Positions 29,149-38,612 are shown, numbered from the stretch's first letter. The stretch is 64,000 bases of DNA from Neorhizobium sp. SHOUNA12A (GCF_023006505.1 NZ_JALBGV010000004.1:62001-126000), one strand, 5' to 3'. Program-made: numbers and translations. Notes: generated by a model from the sequence alone, not told the origin.

Positions 29149-29180
29149 CGGGCCGCGGCTGACCTTCAGCCTGCGGCCCG
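29149..29180 (+). terminator. GC-rich hairpin between imelysin and di-heme genes
   Basis: CGGGCCGC-GGCTG (29149-29161) pairs with CAGCC-T-GCGGCCCG (29167-29180) with a single bulge. It ends 8 bases before the next ATG, where the ribosome site should be, and has no U-tract. It may attenuate or occlude translation of the downstream gene, or protect the imelysin mRNA end. Confidence 0.6.
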
Positions 29181-29188
29181 ATGCGCAT

Positions 29189-30727
29189 ATGAGAACGCCC
29201 AAGTCTTTCATCTTCCTGTTGCCGTTGCTTTCGGGCGCTTTCCTTCTCACGCCGCTGATCGCGACCAGTGGCGATGCACTTTTCCCGACCGTCCGCACGG
29301 ATCTCAATCCGAAGGACCAGAAACGCGTCGAGAGCGTTACCCGCCCGACGACCGATTTCTCCAAGCCCGAGCCATTCGAGACCATGTCGGGCGGGGCAGC
29401 GACGAGCCGCGCCGACGTCAATGGCGACGCTTTCTCGCATTTCTCCGCCAACATCACCTTCGAGGAAGAAGGGATGTTCAAGCTTGGCAATGCGCTGTTC
29501 ACAAAACTCTGGGTCTCGGCGCCGTCCTCGACGCAGGCGTCCGACGGGCTGGGGCCGCTGTTCAACGCCCGCGCCTGCCAGAGTTGCCACCTGAAGGATG
29601 GCCGCGGCCACCCGCCGGAAGGGGGTGCCGACGCGACCTCGATGTTCTTCCGGCTCGCCCGTCCGGCGCGCACCGACGATGAGCGCGAGGCGGTCGCCGA
29701 TTACAGGAAGCTCAATTTTCCCGACGCGATCTATGGCGAGCAGTTGCAGGACCTCGCCGTGTCCGGCCTCGCCTCCGAAGGCCGGATGGGGATTTCCTAC
29801 GAGGAAATCCCCGTCAAGCTCGGCGACGGCGAGATCGTCCGCCTGCGTAAGCCGAGCTATTCGGTCGCCGACCTCGGCTACGGTGCTATGGAAGGCGACG
29901 TGACGTTGTCGCCGCGGATCGCGCCGCCGATGATCGGCATGGGCCTGATCCAGGCTATCCACGATGCCGACATTCTCGGCCTGGCCGACCCGGACGACAA
30001 GGACGGCGACGGGATCTCCGGCAAGCCGGCCATGGTGCGCGACCACAAGACCGGCGAGCTGAAGCTCGGCCGCTTCGGCTTCAAGGCGCAGAATGCCTCG
30101 GTCCGTGACCAGAGCTCGTCCGCCTTTGCCGGCGACCTCGGCATCTCCACTCCCGACAATCCGTTCGACCACGGCGACTGCACCAAGGCCGAGGCTGCGT
30201 GCCTCGCCATGCCGACCGGCGTGCAGCAGCGACTCGGGCCGGTCGAAGCACCTGATCCGGTCCTGCCGCTGGTTACCTTCTATTCCGAAAACCTAGCGGT
30301 GCCAGCCCGCCGCGATATCGGCGACAAGACGGTTCTGAAGGGGAAGGAACTGTTCTACCAGGCCGGCTGCACCGCCTGCCACACGCCGAAGTTCGTGACC
30401 AGCCGCGATGCCGGCAACAAGGCGCAGGTTTTCCAGCTAATCTGGCCCTATTCCGATTTCCTGCTGCACGACATGGGCCAAGACCTTGCCGACGGCCAGC
30501 CGGTTGGCGTTGCTACCGGCAGCGAATGGCGCACCCAGCCGCTCTGGGGCATAGGGCTGACCGAAACCGTCAACGCCCACACCTTCTTCCTGCATGACGG
30601 CCGGGCGAGAAACCTCACCGAAGCCGTCCTCTGGCACGGTGGCGAGGCGCAGAAGGCCCGCGATGCCTTCGCCGCGCTCGGAAGACAAGACCGTGCCGCC
30701 CTCCTCAAATTCCTGGAGTCTCTGTGA
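29189..30727 (+). CDS. Di-heme oxidoreductase-like protein (DUF1111)
   Basis: 512-residue exported c-type cytochrome-like protein. The N-terminus (FIFLLPLLSGAFLLTPLIA) is a signal or anchor. Two CxxCH heme sites are present: C130-Q-S-C133-H and C394-T-A-C397-H. The family is often called thiol oxidoreductase and co-occurs with imelysins, where a role in periplasmic iron redox handling is suspected. Its stop overlaps the next start region (TGATG). Confidence 0.88.
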   Translation: MRTPKSFIFLLPLLSGAFLLTPLIATSGDALFPTVRTDLNPKDQKRVESVTRPTTDFSKPEPFETMSGGAATSRADVNGDAFSHFSANITFEEEGMFKLGNALFTKLWVSAPSSTQASDGLGPLFNARACQSCHLKDGRGHPPEGGADATSMFFRLARPARTDDEREAVADYRKLNFPDAIYGEQLQDLAVSGLASEGRMGISYEEIPVKLGDGEIVRLRKPSYSVADLGYGAMEGDVTLSPRIAPPMIGMGLIQAIHDADILGLADPDDKDGDGISGKPAMVRDHKTGELKLGRFGFKAQNASVRDQSSSAFAGDLGISTPDNPFDHGDCTKAEAACLAMPTGVQQRLGPVEAPDPVLPLVTFYSENLAVPARRDIGDKTVLKGKELFYQAGCTACHTPKFVTSRDAGNKAQVFQLIWPYSDFLLHDMGQDLADGQPVGVATGSEWRTQPLWGIGLTETVNAHTFFLHDGRARNLTEAVLWHGGEAQKARDAFAALGRQDRAALLKFLESL

Positions 30728-31830
30728 TGCGCAAGACATTCTTTGCCGGACTCGTCTCGCTGCTTCCCGCCACCGCCTTTGCGCAGGAAGGTGAACCTGC
30801 TCCCTCGGTGAATCTGCCGATGGCTGACGTCACCAAGGCGATGACGGCGGCGGTGGACGGGTTTATCCGGCCGGGCTACGACGCATTCTACGCGTCCGCG
30901 GGCAAGATGACGACGGCGATGAAGACGCTCTGCGAGGCGCCCTCCAAGACGAGCTACGATGCCGCGAAAGGCGCCTTCCGCGACGCGGCGGTCAGCTGGG
31001 CACATATCGAGGTAGTGCGTGTCGGTCCCGTCATCGAGCAGAACCGCTTCGAGCGCATCCTCTTTTATCCCGACCGCAAGAGCACCGGGTTGAAGCAGGT
31101 CCAATCGGTCCTCTCCAAGGTCGACGAGACCGCCACCGACCCCGCCACGCTCGGAACAAAAAGCGTTGCGATGCAGGGTTTTGGCGCGCTCGAATATGTG
31201 CTTGCCGGCACCGGTTCCGACGAACTACTCAAGGCGAAGAACAGTTATCGCTGCCGCTATGGCGCGGCCATCGCCGGCAATATCACCAATGTCGCCAAGG
31301 AGCTTTCCGATATCTGGGACGCGCCCGACGGCATCCAGAAGACGTGGGAACAGCCGGGGCCCGACAACCTCAATTTCCGCACCGGCGGCGAGGCGATCAC
31401 GGCGCTGCTCGGCATTCTCGTGCATGGCGCCGAAGCGGTGCGCGACCAGCGGATCGAAACCTTCTACAAGGGCGCCGACAAGGCGAAGTTCCCGAAACAG
31501 GCACTGTTCTGGCGCTCGGAAAACACCTGGCCCGCTATCAAGGGCAATCTCGAAGGCCTTTCGGCCCTGCTCGAAAAATCCGGCATGGTGGAACTGCTGA
31601 AGGAAAAGGACCGGCCGATCGTCGCCGCCACCGAGGCGAAGCTGACGTCGATGATCGAGCTTTCGGCGAAGATCACGCCGGACCTCGACAAGGCGGTCGA
31701 GAGTGCGGCCGAGCGCAAGAAGCTCGATACACTGCTCGCGGACGGAAAGGACGTGATCACCAAGCTCAACGACGGTTATGGCGGCGCGATCGGGCTCAGC
31801 TCCGGCTTCTCGTTTGCCGACGGCGACTAA
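30727..31830 (+). CDS. Second imelysin-like periplasmic protein
   Basis: 367 residues with signal peptide MRKTFFAGLVSLLPATAFAQ. It is a shorter paralogue of the gene at 27858. The family GxHxxE motif is changed to G151-F-G-A-L-E156: the Glu stays but the His is Gly, so metal binding at that site is probably altered. The start at 30727 overlaps the upstream stop; translation is coupled. Conserved partner of DUF1111 and DUF1513 proteins. Confidence 0.85.
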   Translation: MRKTFFAGLVSLLPATAFAQEGEPAPSVNLPMADVTKAMTAAVDGFIRPGYDAFYASAGKMTTAMKTLCEAPSKTSYDAAKGAFRDAAVSWAHIEVVRVGPVIEQNRFERILFYPDRKSTGLKQVQSVLSKVDETATDPATLGTKSVAMQGFGALEYVLAGTGSDELLKAKNSYRCRYGAAIAGNITNVAKELSDIWDAPDGIQKTWEQPGPDNLNFRTGGEAITALLGILVHGAEAVRDQRIETFYKGADKAKFPKQALFWRSENTWPAIKGNLEGLSALLEKSGMVELLKEKDRPIVAATEAKLTSMIELSAKITPDLDKAVESAAERKKLDTLLADGKDVITKLNDGYGGAIGLSSGFSFADGD

Positions 31831-31834
31831 GACC

Positions 31835-32917
31835 ATGTGGCGCGGCGAGGCCATCGACCGGCGCGGCTTTCTGAAAGCGGCGGGTGTCATTTTCACCACC
31901 GCCCTTGCGCCGCGCTCGCTGATGGCGCTCGAACGCACAGATGCGGTCTATGCCTCCGGCTTCAAGGCGCCGGATGGATCTTTCGGCGTCGCCACCGTTT
32001 CCGAACGCGGCGAGATCATCGACCGCGTCGCCCTTCCCGCCCGCGCCCACGGCATGGCCTATAGCACCGCCACCGGTCGCACTGTCGCTTTTGCCCGCCG
32101 TCCCGGCACGTTTGCCATGGTCTTCGATCCATCACGACAGGCCGAGCCGATCATGATCACCTCGCCGGAAGGCCGGCATTTTTACGGTCACGGCCATTTT
32201 TCACCGGACGGCCGCTTCCTCTATGCCAGCGAGAACGATTTCGATGGCAATCGCGGCATGATCGGCGTCTACGACGCCCGGGACAAATTCCGCCGCATCG
32301 CCGAGTTCGACGCGCACGGCATCGGCACCCATGACATGACCGTCTCCGACGACGGAAAGCTGCTGGTCATCGCCAATGGCGGCATCGAAACCCATCCGGA
32401 TTTCGGGCGCACCAAGCTCAATGTCGACCGCATGGAACCGTCGCTGGTTCTGCTCGATGCGAAGACCGGCGCCCTTATCCAGCGGCACCGCCTGCCCGCT
32501 TCGCTGAAACAGCTCTCCACCCGCCATCTCGACATCACTGACAACGGCCGCATCTGGTTCGCCTGTCAGTGGGAAGGTGCGCGTAACGCGCTGCCGCCGC
32601 TTGCCGGCTGGTTCTCCAAGGGCGAGGACCTTTCGTTCGTCTCGCTGCCGGAGAAAACGACCGTCCGGCTTGGCAATTATGTCGGCGCTATCGCCGTCAA
32701 CCGCCGTGACGGCGTCGTCGGCCTCACCTCGCCGATCGGCGGGGCCGCAGTCACCCTCGACGCGAAAACCGGGGCCGTGCTGAAGGAAGAAACCGTCCGC
32801 GAGGCCGCCGGCGTCGCGCCCGCCGCGCATGGCGTTGCCGTTTCCTCCTATGACGGGCGGTTCAACCAGACACGCAGCCAAGTTGCCTGGGACCAGCACA
32901 TCGTCCGGCTGGGCTGA
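31835..32917 (+). CDS. DUF1513 beta-propeller protein, Tat-exported
   Basis: 360 residues. The N-terminus IDRRGFLKAAGVIFTTALAP is a twin-arginine signal, so it is folded before export and may carry a cofactor or metal. The body is WD-like, with repeats such as GHFSPDGRFLYASENDFDG and HDMTVSDDGKLLVIANGGIE. The family has no proven function but recurs beside imelysins. It follows the second imelysin after 4 bases and closes the operon. Confidence 0.87.
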   Translation: MWRGEAIDRRGFLKAAGVIFTTALAPRSLMALERTDAVYASGFKAPDGSFGVATVSERGEIIDRVALPARAHGMAYSTATGRTVAFARRPGTFAMVFDPSRQAEPIMITSPEGRHFYGHGHFSPDGRFLYASENDFDGNRGMIGVYDARDKFRRIAEFDAHGIGTHDMTVSDDGKLLVIANGGIETHPDFGRTKLNVDRMEPSLVLLDAKTGALIQRHRLPASLKQLSTRHLDITDNGRIWFACQWEGARNALPPLAGWFSKGEDLSFVSLPEKTTVRLGNYVGAIAVNRRDGVVGLTSPIGGAAVTLDAKTGAVLKEETVREAAGVAPAAHGVAVSSYDGRFNQTRSQVAWDQHIVRLG

Positions 32918-32954
32918 CCTTTCCTGGCTGCCGGAGCGCCCTAATTGCGGCGGG

Positions 32955-33407
32955 ATGAGCAAGAACGTCGTTATGATCGCCTTCATCGTCGCCTGCGTCG
33001 CACTCGGCGCCTTGAGCGGCGCAAGCAACCAGCCTGGCGAGTGGTATCAATCGCTCGACAAACCATTCTTCAATCCTCCGAGCTGGATTTTCGCTCCCGT
33101 CTGGACGGTTTTGTACGTCCTGATCGGGGTCGTGCTTTCCGAAACCTGGTATGACGAGAACAACGGCCGCCGGCTCGTTCTCTTTGCCATACAAGCCGCG
33201 CTCAACCTCCTGTGGTCGCCGGCTTTCTTCGGCCTGCAAAGCCCCGTTCTCGGCCTCGTCGTCATCGTGCCGCTGCTGATCTCCATCCTACTATTCATCG
33301 GCGCAAGCTGGCGGGAAAACCGCAAATCTGCGTGGCTTTTCGTGCCTTATGCACTCTGGGTCGCCTTCGCGACGCTCCTCAACCTGTCGATCGTTCTGAT
33401 GAATTAA
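32955..33407 (+). CDS. tspO: TspO/MBR family tryptophan-rich membrane protein
   Basis: 150 residues, five hydrophobic helices, rich in Trp. The family hallmarks WYQSLDKPFFNPPSWIFAPV and NLLWSPAFFGLQSP are clear. Relatives bind porphyrins and cholesterol-like ligands and act as stress or oxygen sensors in bacteria. The ATG at 32955 yields the compact N-terminus. It follows the DUF1513 gene by 37 bases, so read-through is possible. Confidence 0.88.
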   Translation: MSKNVVMIAFIVACVALGALSGASNQPGEWYQSLDKPFFNPPSWIFAPVWTVLYVLIGVVLSETWYDENNGRRLVLFAIQAALNLLWSPAFFGLQSPVLGLVVIVPLLISILLFIGASWRENRKSAWLFVPYALWVAFATLLNLSIVLMN

Positions 33408-33479
33408 GTACGCTCCATCGTACGGCTTGCCGAACATCGCCGGCCATGCCAATTTCGCAACTGCGAAAGGGGCGGGAAC

Positions 33480-33929
33480 ATGAACGGGAAAGATACGGGC
33501 GACTTCCGCGAGCGGGTGCGCCAGAGCTTCGCCCGGCAGGGCGCGATGGGGATGCTCGGCGCAGAGCTGACACGTGTCGAACAGGCGATAGTCGAGATCG
33601 AGCTCCCTTTCGACATCAAGCTTACCCAGCAGCACGGTTTCCTGCATGCCGGCGTGATTTCTGCAGCGCTTGATGCCGCCTGCGGTTATGCCGCCTATAC
33701 GGTGATCGAACCGGACGCCTCGATCCTCACCATCGAATTCAAGGTGAACCTGATGTCGCCTGGCCGGGGTGAACGTTTTCTGTTCCGCGGCGAAATCACC
33801 AAGCCGGGCTCGACGATCATAGTCGCCGACGGCCGCGCCTATGCGATCGGCGACGGCCCCGCCAAACTCATCGCTTCCATGACCGGCACCATGATGGTGA
33901 TCCGCGGCCGAGAGGACGTAACCGGATGA
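33480..33929 (+). CDS. PaaI-type hotdog-fold thioesterase
   Basis: 149-residue single hotdog domain. Features are QQHGFLHAGVISAALDAACGYAA, with the HGG-like acidic active-site region, and ILTIEFKVNLMSPG. These enzymes cleave acyl- or aryl-CoA thioesters; the substrate here is unknown. Its stop overlaps the next start as ATGA, indicating translational coupling with the nucleosidase-like gene. Confidence 0.85.
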   Translation: MNGKDTGDFRERVRQSFARQGAMGMLGAELTRVEQAIVEIELPFDIKLTQQHGFLHAGVISAALDAACGYAAYTVIEPDASILTIEFKVNLMSPGRGERFLFRGEITKPGSTIIVADGRAYAIGDGPAKLIASMTGTMMVIRGREDVTG

Positions 33930-34579
33930 CTTCTTCTCTTCCTCTCGGCGAGCCGAGCCTCGCCGGCGGCAAGTCCATTCTTTTCGTGATGGCCGTCGAC
34001 GCCGAGTACGGCCCGGCGCTGAAATCCCGCATCAAGCCGCTAATGACTGGCGTCGGCCCGGTCGAGGCAGCCGTCGTGCTGTCCCATGCGCTGACGAGGC
34101 TGGAAGCGACAGACGACCTGCCCGATCTCGTCGTCTCGCTCGGCTCGGCCGGTTCCCGCAACCTCGAGCAGACAGAAATCTACCAGGCCTCGTCAGTCGC
34201 CTATCGCGACATGGACGCCTCGCCGCTCGGGTTCGAGAAAGGCCGCACGCCCTTCCTCGACCATCCGGCGATCATGCCGCTCCCCTTGCGCATCCCCGGC
34301 GTCAGGGAAGCCTCGCTATCGACAGGCGGCAATATCGTCTCCGGTGCCGCCTACGATCTCGTCGGTGCCGACATGGTCGACATGGAAACGTTCGCGGTGC
34401 TGCGCTGCTGCCAGCTTTTCGGCCTGCCGCTGATCGGCCTGCGCGGTATTTCGGACGGCAAGGAAGAGCTGAAGCATGTCGGCGATTGGACCGAATACCT
34501 GCATGTGATCGACAAAAAGCTGGCAGATGCGGTCGACAGCCTGTTCGAGGGGTTGGAGGATGGCGCCATCGTCCTCTGA
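33926..34579 (+). CDS. Nucleoside phosphorylase/MTA-SAH nucleosidase-like protein
   Basis: 217 residues of the PNP/UDP fold. The family pattern is ILFVMAVDAEYGPAL at the start, PLMTGVGPVEAAVVL, and ADMVDMETFAVLRCCQLFGL with the substrate-binding Met-Glu. The ISDGKEEL near the end contains the catalytic-type Asp. It resembles MTA/SAH nucleosidase but is shorter and diverged, so the base and sugar specificity is uncertain. It overlaps the thioesterase by 4 bases. Confidence 0.8.
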   Translation: MTSSLPLGEPSLAGGKSILFVMAVDAEYGPALKSRIKPLMTGVGPVEAAVVLSHALTRLEATDDLPDLVVSLGSAGSRNLEQTEIYQASSVAYRDMDASPLGFEKGRTPFLDHPAIMPLPLRIPGVREASLSTGGNIVSGAAYDLVGADMVDMETFAVLRCCQLFGLPLIGLRGISDGKEELKHVGDWTEYLHVIDKKLADAVDSLFEGLEDGAIVL

Positions 34580-34596
34580 AGGCGCGATTTTCGCCT

Positions 34597-34629
34597 TGTT
34601 CCCCGTTGCCAGAAAGGGGAAGTTTCTTT
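34597..34629 (+). terminator. Probable terminator before guaA
   Basis: TTCCCC (34599-34604) pairs with GGGGAA (34616-34621) across an 11-base loop, followed by GTTTCTTT. It lies between the nucleosidase-like gene and guaA. Confidence 0.45.
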
Positions 34630-34640
34630 AAAGGCTCGGC

Positions 34641-36218
34641 ATGACCCAGATAGCTCATCCCGACAGCATCCTCATCATCGATTTCGGCAGCCAGGTGACG
34701 CAGCTGATCGCGCGTCGCATCCGTGAAGCGGGCGTCTACTGCGAAATCCACCCCTTCCAGCACGCCGGCGCAGCATTCGAGAAACTCCAGCCCAAGGGCG
34801 TGATCTTCTCCGGCGGCCCGGCATCGGTCACCACCGAAGGCAGCCCGCGCGCTCCGCAGGCGGTGTTCGACAGCGGCGTTCCGATCCTCGGCATCTGTTA
34901 CGGACAGCAGACGCTCTGCACCCAGCTCGGCGGCGTCGTCGAAGGCGGGCATGCGGCGGAATTCGGCCGCGCCGACGTCGAGATCAAGAAGGCGAGCCCG
35001 CTGTTTGACGGTTTCTGGGAAATGGGCGGGCGTTATCCGGTCTGGATGAGCCACGGCGATCGCGTCACCCAGTTGCCGCACGGTTTCGAAGTGATCGCGA
35101 CGTCGGAAAATGCGCCTTTTGCGATCGCGGCCGACGAGAGCCGGCATTACTACACCACCATGTTCCACCCGGAAGTGGTGCATACGCCCGACGGCGCCAA
35201 GCTGCTCTCCAACTTCGTGCACAAGATCGTCGGGCTGAAGTCCGATTGGACCATGGCCGCCTATCGCGCCGAAATGATCCGTAAGATCCGTGAACAGGTC
35301 GGCAAGGAACGGGTGATCTGCGGCCTCTCCGGCGGCGTCGATTCCTCGGTTGCGGCTGTCCTGATCCACGAAGCGGTCGGCGACCAGCTAACCTGCATCT
35401 ATGTCGACCACGGGCTGATGCGCCAGGGCGAAACGGAGCAGGTCGTCGGTATGTTCCGTGACAACTACAATATTCCGCTCGTGCATGTGGATGCGTCCGA
35501 CCTGTTCCTGACCCAGCTTGCCGGCGTTTCCGATCCGGAAGTGAAGCGCAAGACGATCGGCCGCCTGTTCATCGAAGTCTTCGAGGCGGAAGCCGCCAAG
35601 ATCGCCGCCGACGGCAAGGGCTCCCCGGCATTTCTGGCCCAGGGCACGCTCTATCCGGACGTGATCGAAAGCGTCTCCTTTTCGGGCGGACCTTCGGTCA
35701 CGATCAAGAGCCACCACAATGTCGGCGGCCTTCCCGAACGCATGAACATGAAGCTGGTCGAGCCGCTGCGCGAACTGTTCAAGGACGAAGTGCGCGCGCT
35801 TGGCCGCGAACTCGGCCTGCCGGAGAGCTTCATTGGCCGCCATCCCTTTCCGGGTCCTGGCCTCGCGATCCGCTGCCCGGGCGGCGTCACCCGCGAAAAG
35901 CTCGACATCCTGCGCAAGGCCGATGCGATCTATCTCGACGAAATCCGCAAGGCCGGCCTCTACGATACGATCTGGCAGGCATTTGCAGTGCTGCTGCCGG
36001 TGCAGACCGTCGGCGTCATGGGCGACTACCGCACCTACGACTTCGTCTGCGCATTGCGGGCCGTCACCTCGGTCGACGGCATGACCGCGGATTTCTATCC
36101 CTACGACATGAACTTCCTCGGCCGCACCGCCACCCGCATCATCAACGAAGTCCGCGGCATCAACCGCGTCGTTTATGACGTGACCAGCAAGCCACCCGGC
36201 ACGATCGAGTGGGAGTAG
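34641..36218 (+). CDS. guaA: GMP synthase (glutamine-hydrolysing)
   Basis: Converts XMP to GMP. It has 525 residues with the class I amidotransferase domain first ([30 protein letters not shown] with the catalytic Cys, then MFHPEVVHT), followed by the ATP-pyrophosphatase domain ([17 protein letters not shown]-loop) and the C-terminal dimerisation domain ending KPPGTIEWE. The 3' end of guaA is a known insertion point for genomic islands, and here an accessory block starts directly after the stop. Confidence 0.97.
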   Translation: MTQIAHPDSILIIDFGSQVTQLIARRIREAGVYCEIHPFQHAGAAFEKLQPKGVIFSGGPASVTTEGSPRAPQAVFDSGVPILGICYGQQTLCTQLGGVVEGGHAAEFGRADVEIKKASPLFDGFWEMGGRYPVWMSHGDRVTQLPHGFEVIATSENAPFAIAADESRHYYTTMFHPEVVHTPDGAKLLSNFVHKIVGLKSDWTMAAYRAEMIRKIREQVGKERVICGLSGGVDSSVAAVLIHEAVGDQLTCIYVDHGLMRQGETEQVVGMFRDNYNIPLVHVDASDLFLTQLAGVSDPEVKRKTIGRLFIEVFEAEAAKIAADGKGSPAFLAQGTLYPDVIESVSFSGGPSVTIKSHHNVGGLPERMNMKLVEPLRELFKDEVRALGRELGLPESFIGRHPFPGPGLAIRCPGGVTREKLDILRKADAIYLDEIRKAGLYDTIWQAFAVLLPVQTVGVMGDYRTYDFVCALRAVTSVDGMTADFYPYDMNFLGRTATRIINEVRGINRVVYDVTSKPPGTIEWE

Positions 36219-36304
36219 GGGTTTAGCGTCGCCTGGCGTAGGAATTCGTATTCTGTCGTTGAAGGTAACGTGTCGTATGCGGACGAACGTTTGGTGCTCA
36301 TGTT

Positions 36305-36430
36305 GTTGTCTACTTCAGAGCCGTCCAAATCACCGAAAATTCGCTGGTAGGCGTCGGTGACGATCTGCTTGTTGTTCGCGCTCGTCGCGAAGCTCCCTGG
36401 AAAATGGACAAGTCGTTGGAGCAGGGCCAC
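36305..36430 (-). pseudogene. SnoaL/NTF2-like N-terminal remnant
   Basis: The minus-strand frame reads SANNKQIVTDAYQRIFGDLD, a typical N-terminal helix of SnoaL-like proteins, then loses similarity after about 25 residues and runs on antisense into the guaA 3' end. The rest of the about 130-residue domain is missing. The only upstream start is GTG. It sits just downstream of an intact SnoaL-like gene and marks a junction at guaA. Bases 36219-36304 hold nothing I recognise. Confidence 0.55.
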
Positions 36431-36459
36431 TTTCGTCCCGCTGCTCCAGATGCGGTGAC

Positions 36460-36849
36460 TTATTTGCCCCAGAACTGGTCCTCTTCTTCCGGATCGGAGG
36501 AGAACAGCCAGACTTCGACGATCTTGCCGTCCTGCACGCGCAGCAGATCGATACCGGACTGGTCGACCTTGGCGCCTTCGCGTTGACCCGCGAACTCTAT
36601 CTCGATGGCAACCAGATCCCCGTTGGCGAGATAACGATGGGCATGGGTGATCGCGAAACTACCACCAGACTTTGCCATCATGGCGCCCATCATGGCACCA
36701 AATTCGGCAATGCCGTTCTTGGTGCCCGAGAACTGGTTATTGCCCGGCTGATGCCAAATGACCTGGGGCGAAAGCAGTTCGCCAAGCGTGGCCTGATCGC
36801 CGGTCTGGACGGCTTTGATATAAGCTTTTCCGATGTCGATAGTGGTCAT
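36460..36849 (-). CDS. SnoaL/ketosteroid isomerase-like protein
   Basis: 129-residue NTF2-fold protein. It has IGKAYIKAVQTGDQATLGEL, then SPQVIWHQPG and the usual C-terminal DLLRVQDGKIVEVWLF. Members of this family are isomerases, cyclases or non-enzymatic ligand binders; the role here is not known. It is divergent from an AraC-type regulator 133 bp away, which is its likely controller. Confidence 0.85.
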   Translation of the reverse strand: MTTIDIGKAYIKAVQTGDQATLGELLSPQVIWHQPGNNQFSGTKNGIAEFGAMMGAMMAKSGGSFAITHAHRYLANGDLVAIEIEFAGQREGAKVDQSGIDLLRVQDGKIVEVWLFSSDPEEEDQFWGK

Positions 36850-36982
36850 TGCGGTCTCTCATTTGCAAATGTTGGAACCTGCTGCGAAGTGCCCTTCGCA
36901 GCTCATGAGAGTGATAATAATGGGTGGAATGCCATTCTGTCGTGGTTCATAGGCGCCGAAATATGATACTTATCGGACATGC

Positions 36983-37891
36983 ATGGCCGGAATTGGCGCG
37001 ACGCGAATGACAAAGAGCCGAGCGAAGCTGGATCAACTGAATTACCGTCCGAGCGGGCGCGATCTGGATATTGAGATATTTCATTTTTCGGACTTGCGGC
37101 GCCGGGTGAGCTCCGAGCAAATCCTGGCGCTGTATCATTATTCCTTCCACACCCTGATCTGCGTGACCGAAGGTGCGGTGACCCAGGTCGTGGACTTCCA
37201 GCCGGTCAATTGCGCGGCTGGATCCCTCCTCGTCTTGAGGCCCGGGCAGGTTCACAGTTTCGGTAGTGATAAAGATTGGGACGGATGGATGGTCCTGTTC
37301 CGCGCAGAATTCCTCCCATCGGAGACACAGGCGACTGCCGATCTGCTGCCTGTCCTGAGTCTGGATCGGTTACCGGATCACCTATCCCTGATCGCTGCCG
37401 ATTTCGGCGCTGTGAAGGAGGCGATCGCCAGGATGCAGCGGGACGCCGCGAGCCCCGCCCCGCCCAAGGATATACACGCGCTCCTGCGATACGAACTTTG
37501 TGCGCTGCTTCTGCGCCTTGCCATCCTGCGGGATCAGCACATGGGCATCGACGTGGCACAAAGCCCGGGTGTGCAGCGTTATGCCAGGTTTCGCAGGCTA
37601 GTCGAACAAAACTATGCCGGCTGGCATCAGGTATCCGCCTATGCGGCAGCTCTAGGCTGTCCCGAGAAAAGCCTGACGCGAGCGGCGTTGGAGGCGACCG
37701 GGCAAAGCGCCAAAAACGCCATCACGGCGCGCATCGCCTTGGAAGCCAAGCGGCTCCTGGTCCATACCAACAGACCTATCTACCTCATTGCAGAGGGCCT
37801 CGGTTTCGCGGAGGCAACCAATTTTGCCAAGTTTTTCAGCCGCGAAACCGGTTTCACCCCGATTAAGTTTCGCAAGCAGTACAAGAACTGA
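36983..37891 (+). CDS. AraC-family transcriptional regulator
   Basis: 302 residues. The N-terminal cupin-like sensor domain shows HYSFHTLICVTEGAVTQVVD and LLVLRPGQVHSFG. The C-terminal double HTH begins near YARFRRLVEQNYAGWHQVSA and ends EATNFAKFFSRETGFTPIKF, the AraC signature. A start at 37007 (MTKSRAK) is equally possible. It is divergent from the SnoaL-like gene. The 220 bp that follow hold nothing I recognise. Confidence 0.88.
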   Translation: MAGIGATRMTKSRAKLDQLNYRPSGRDLDIEIFHFSDLRRRVSSEQILALYHYSFHTLICVTEGAVTQVVDFQPVNCAAGSLLVLRPGQVHSFGSDKDWDGWMVLFRAEFLPSETQATADLLPVLSLDRLPDHLSLIAADFGAVKEAIARMQRDAASPAPPKDIHALLRYELCALLLRLAILRDQHMGIDVAQSPGVQRYARFRRLVEQNYAGWHQVSAYAAALGCPEKSLTRAALEATGQSAKNAITARIALEAKRLLVHTNRPIYLIAEGLGFAEATNFAKFFSRETGFTPIKFRKQYKN

Positions 37892-38111
37892 ACGCCTTGG
37901 GGATAGCGCCTTAACCGGCGCGGATAGCTTGGAAATTGATTCCATCCTGCCAAGGGCGCGGCATCATGTCTCGAAACGGCGTTCGTATTCGGCGATTTTC
38001 GCTCTAAGTGCCGTCATCCCGGTCTGACAGTACTTTTTTGCAGCTTTGAAAGCCAATGAAAGCCGCCCTTCACGAGGCGTTTCCCGCGCGAACTGTACTT
38101 TAGCCGGCGCC

Positions 38112-38573
38112 CTATAAGCCACCCATGATCAGTTTCCCGACCGCCAACTCGCTCGCGAAATAGCCGCTGTATTTGGGCACGCTATCGGGCATGTCCAGCA
38201 CTCGACGATGATAGAACATGTCGAACCGAACCGGCGGCAGCCGGGCCTCGGGCTCGAAGTTGCTCGCCGGGATGAACATCACCTTGAAAGGCCCGAAGCC
38301 GGCAACCTCCACAACGGGCTTGCCGCAGGTCCGGCAGACCCCGCGATTGAAGTTCGGTGGGGGTCGGTATTTCTTGAATGAGATAGTGCCGGCGTTTTTC
38401 AGCACGACATCCTTGCCGCGGACGGCGATCACATCCGCAAACGGTTTGCCGTTGAACGCCTGGCAGATCAGGCAGTGGCACCGGAACCTGGCTTTGGGCG
38501 AGGCATGCACCTCGAACGAGCAGGCGCCGCATTCGCATGAGCCGCGTAACGGCAACGACGCGTCATTGGTCAT
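38112..38573 (-). CDS. GFA/CENP-V family zinc-binding protein
   Basis: 153-residue protein with the glutathione-dependent formaldehyde-activating fold. Zinc ligands are visible as CECGACSF, FRCHCLICQAF and CRTCGKPVVEV. Most family members are not true formaldehyde-activating enzymes, so the activity is open. It lies 39 bp after the aldehyde dehydrogenase on the same strand and may be co-transcribed with it. Confidence 0.87.
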   Translation of the reverse strand: MTNDASLPLRGSCECGACSFEVHASPKARFRCHCLICQAFNGKPFADVIAVRGKDVVLKNAGTISFKKYRPPPNFNRGVCRTCGKPVVEVAGFGPFKVMFIPASNFEPEARLPPVRFDMFYHRRVLDMPDSVPKYSGYFASELAVGKLIMGGL

Positions 38574-38612
38574 GTTCTTGCTCCCGAGCTTGATTTGATG
38601 ACGGCATGCTGG

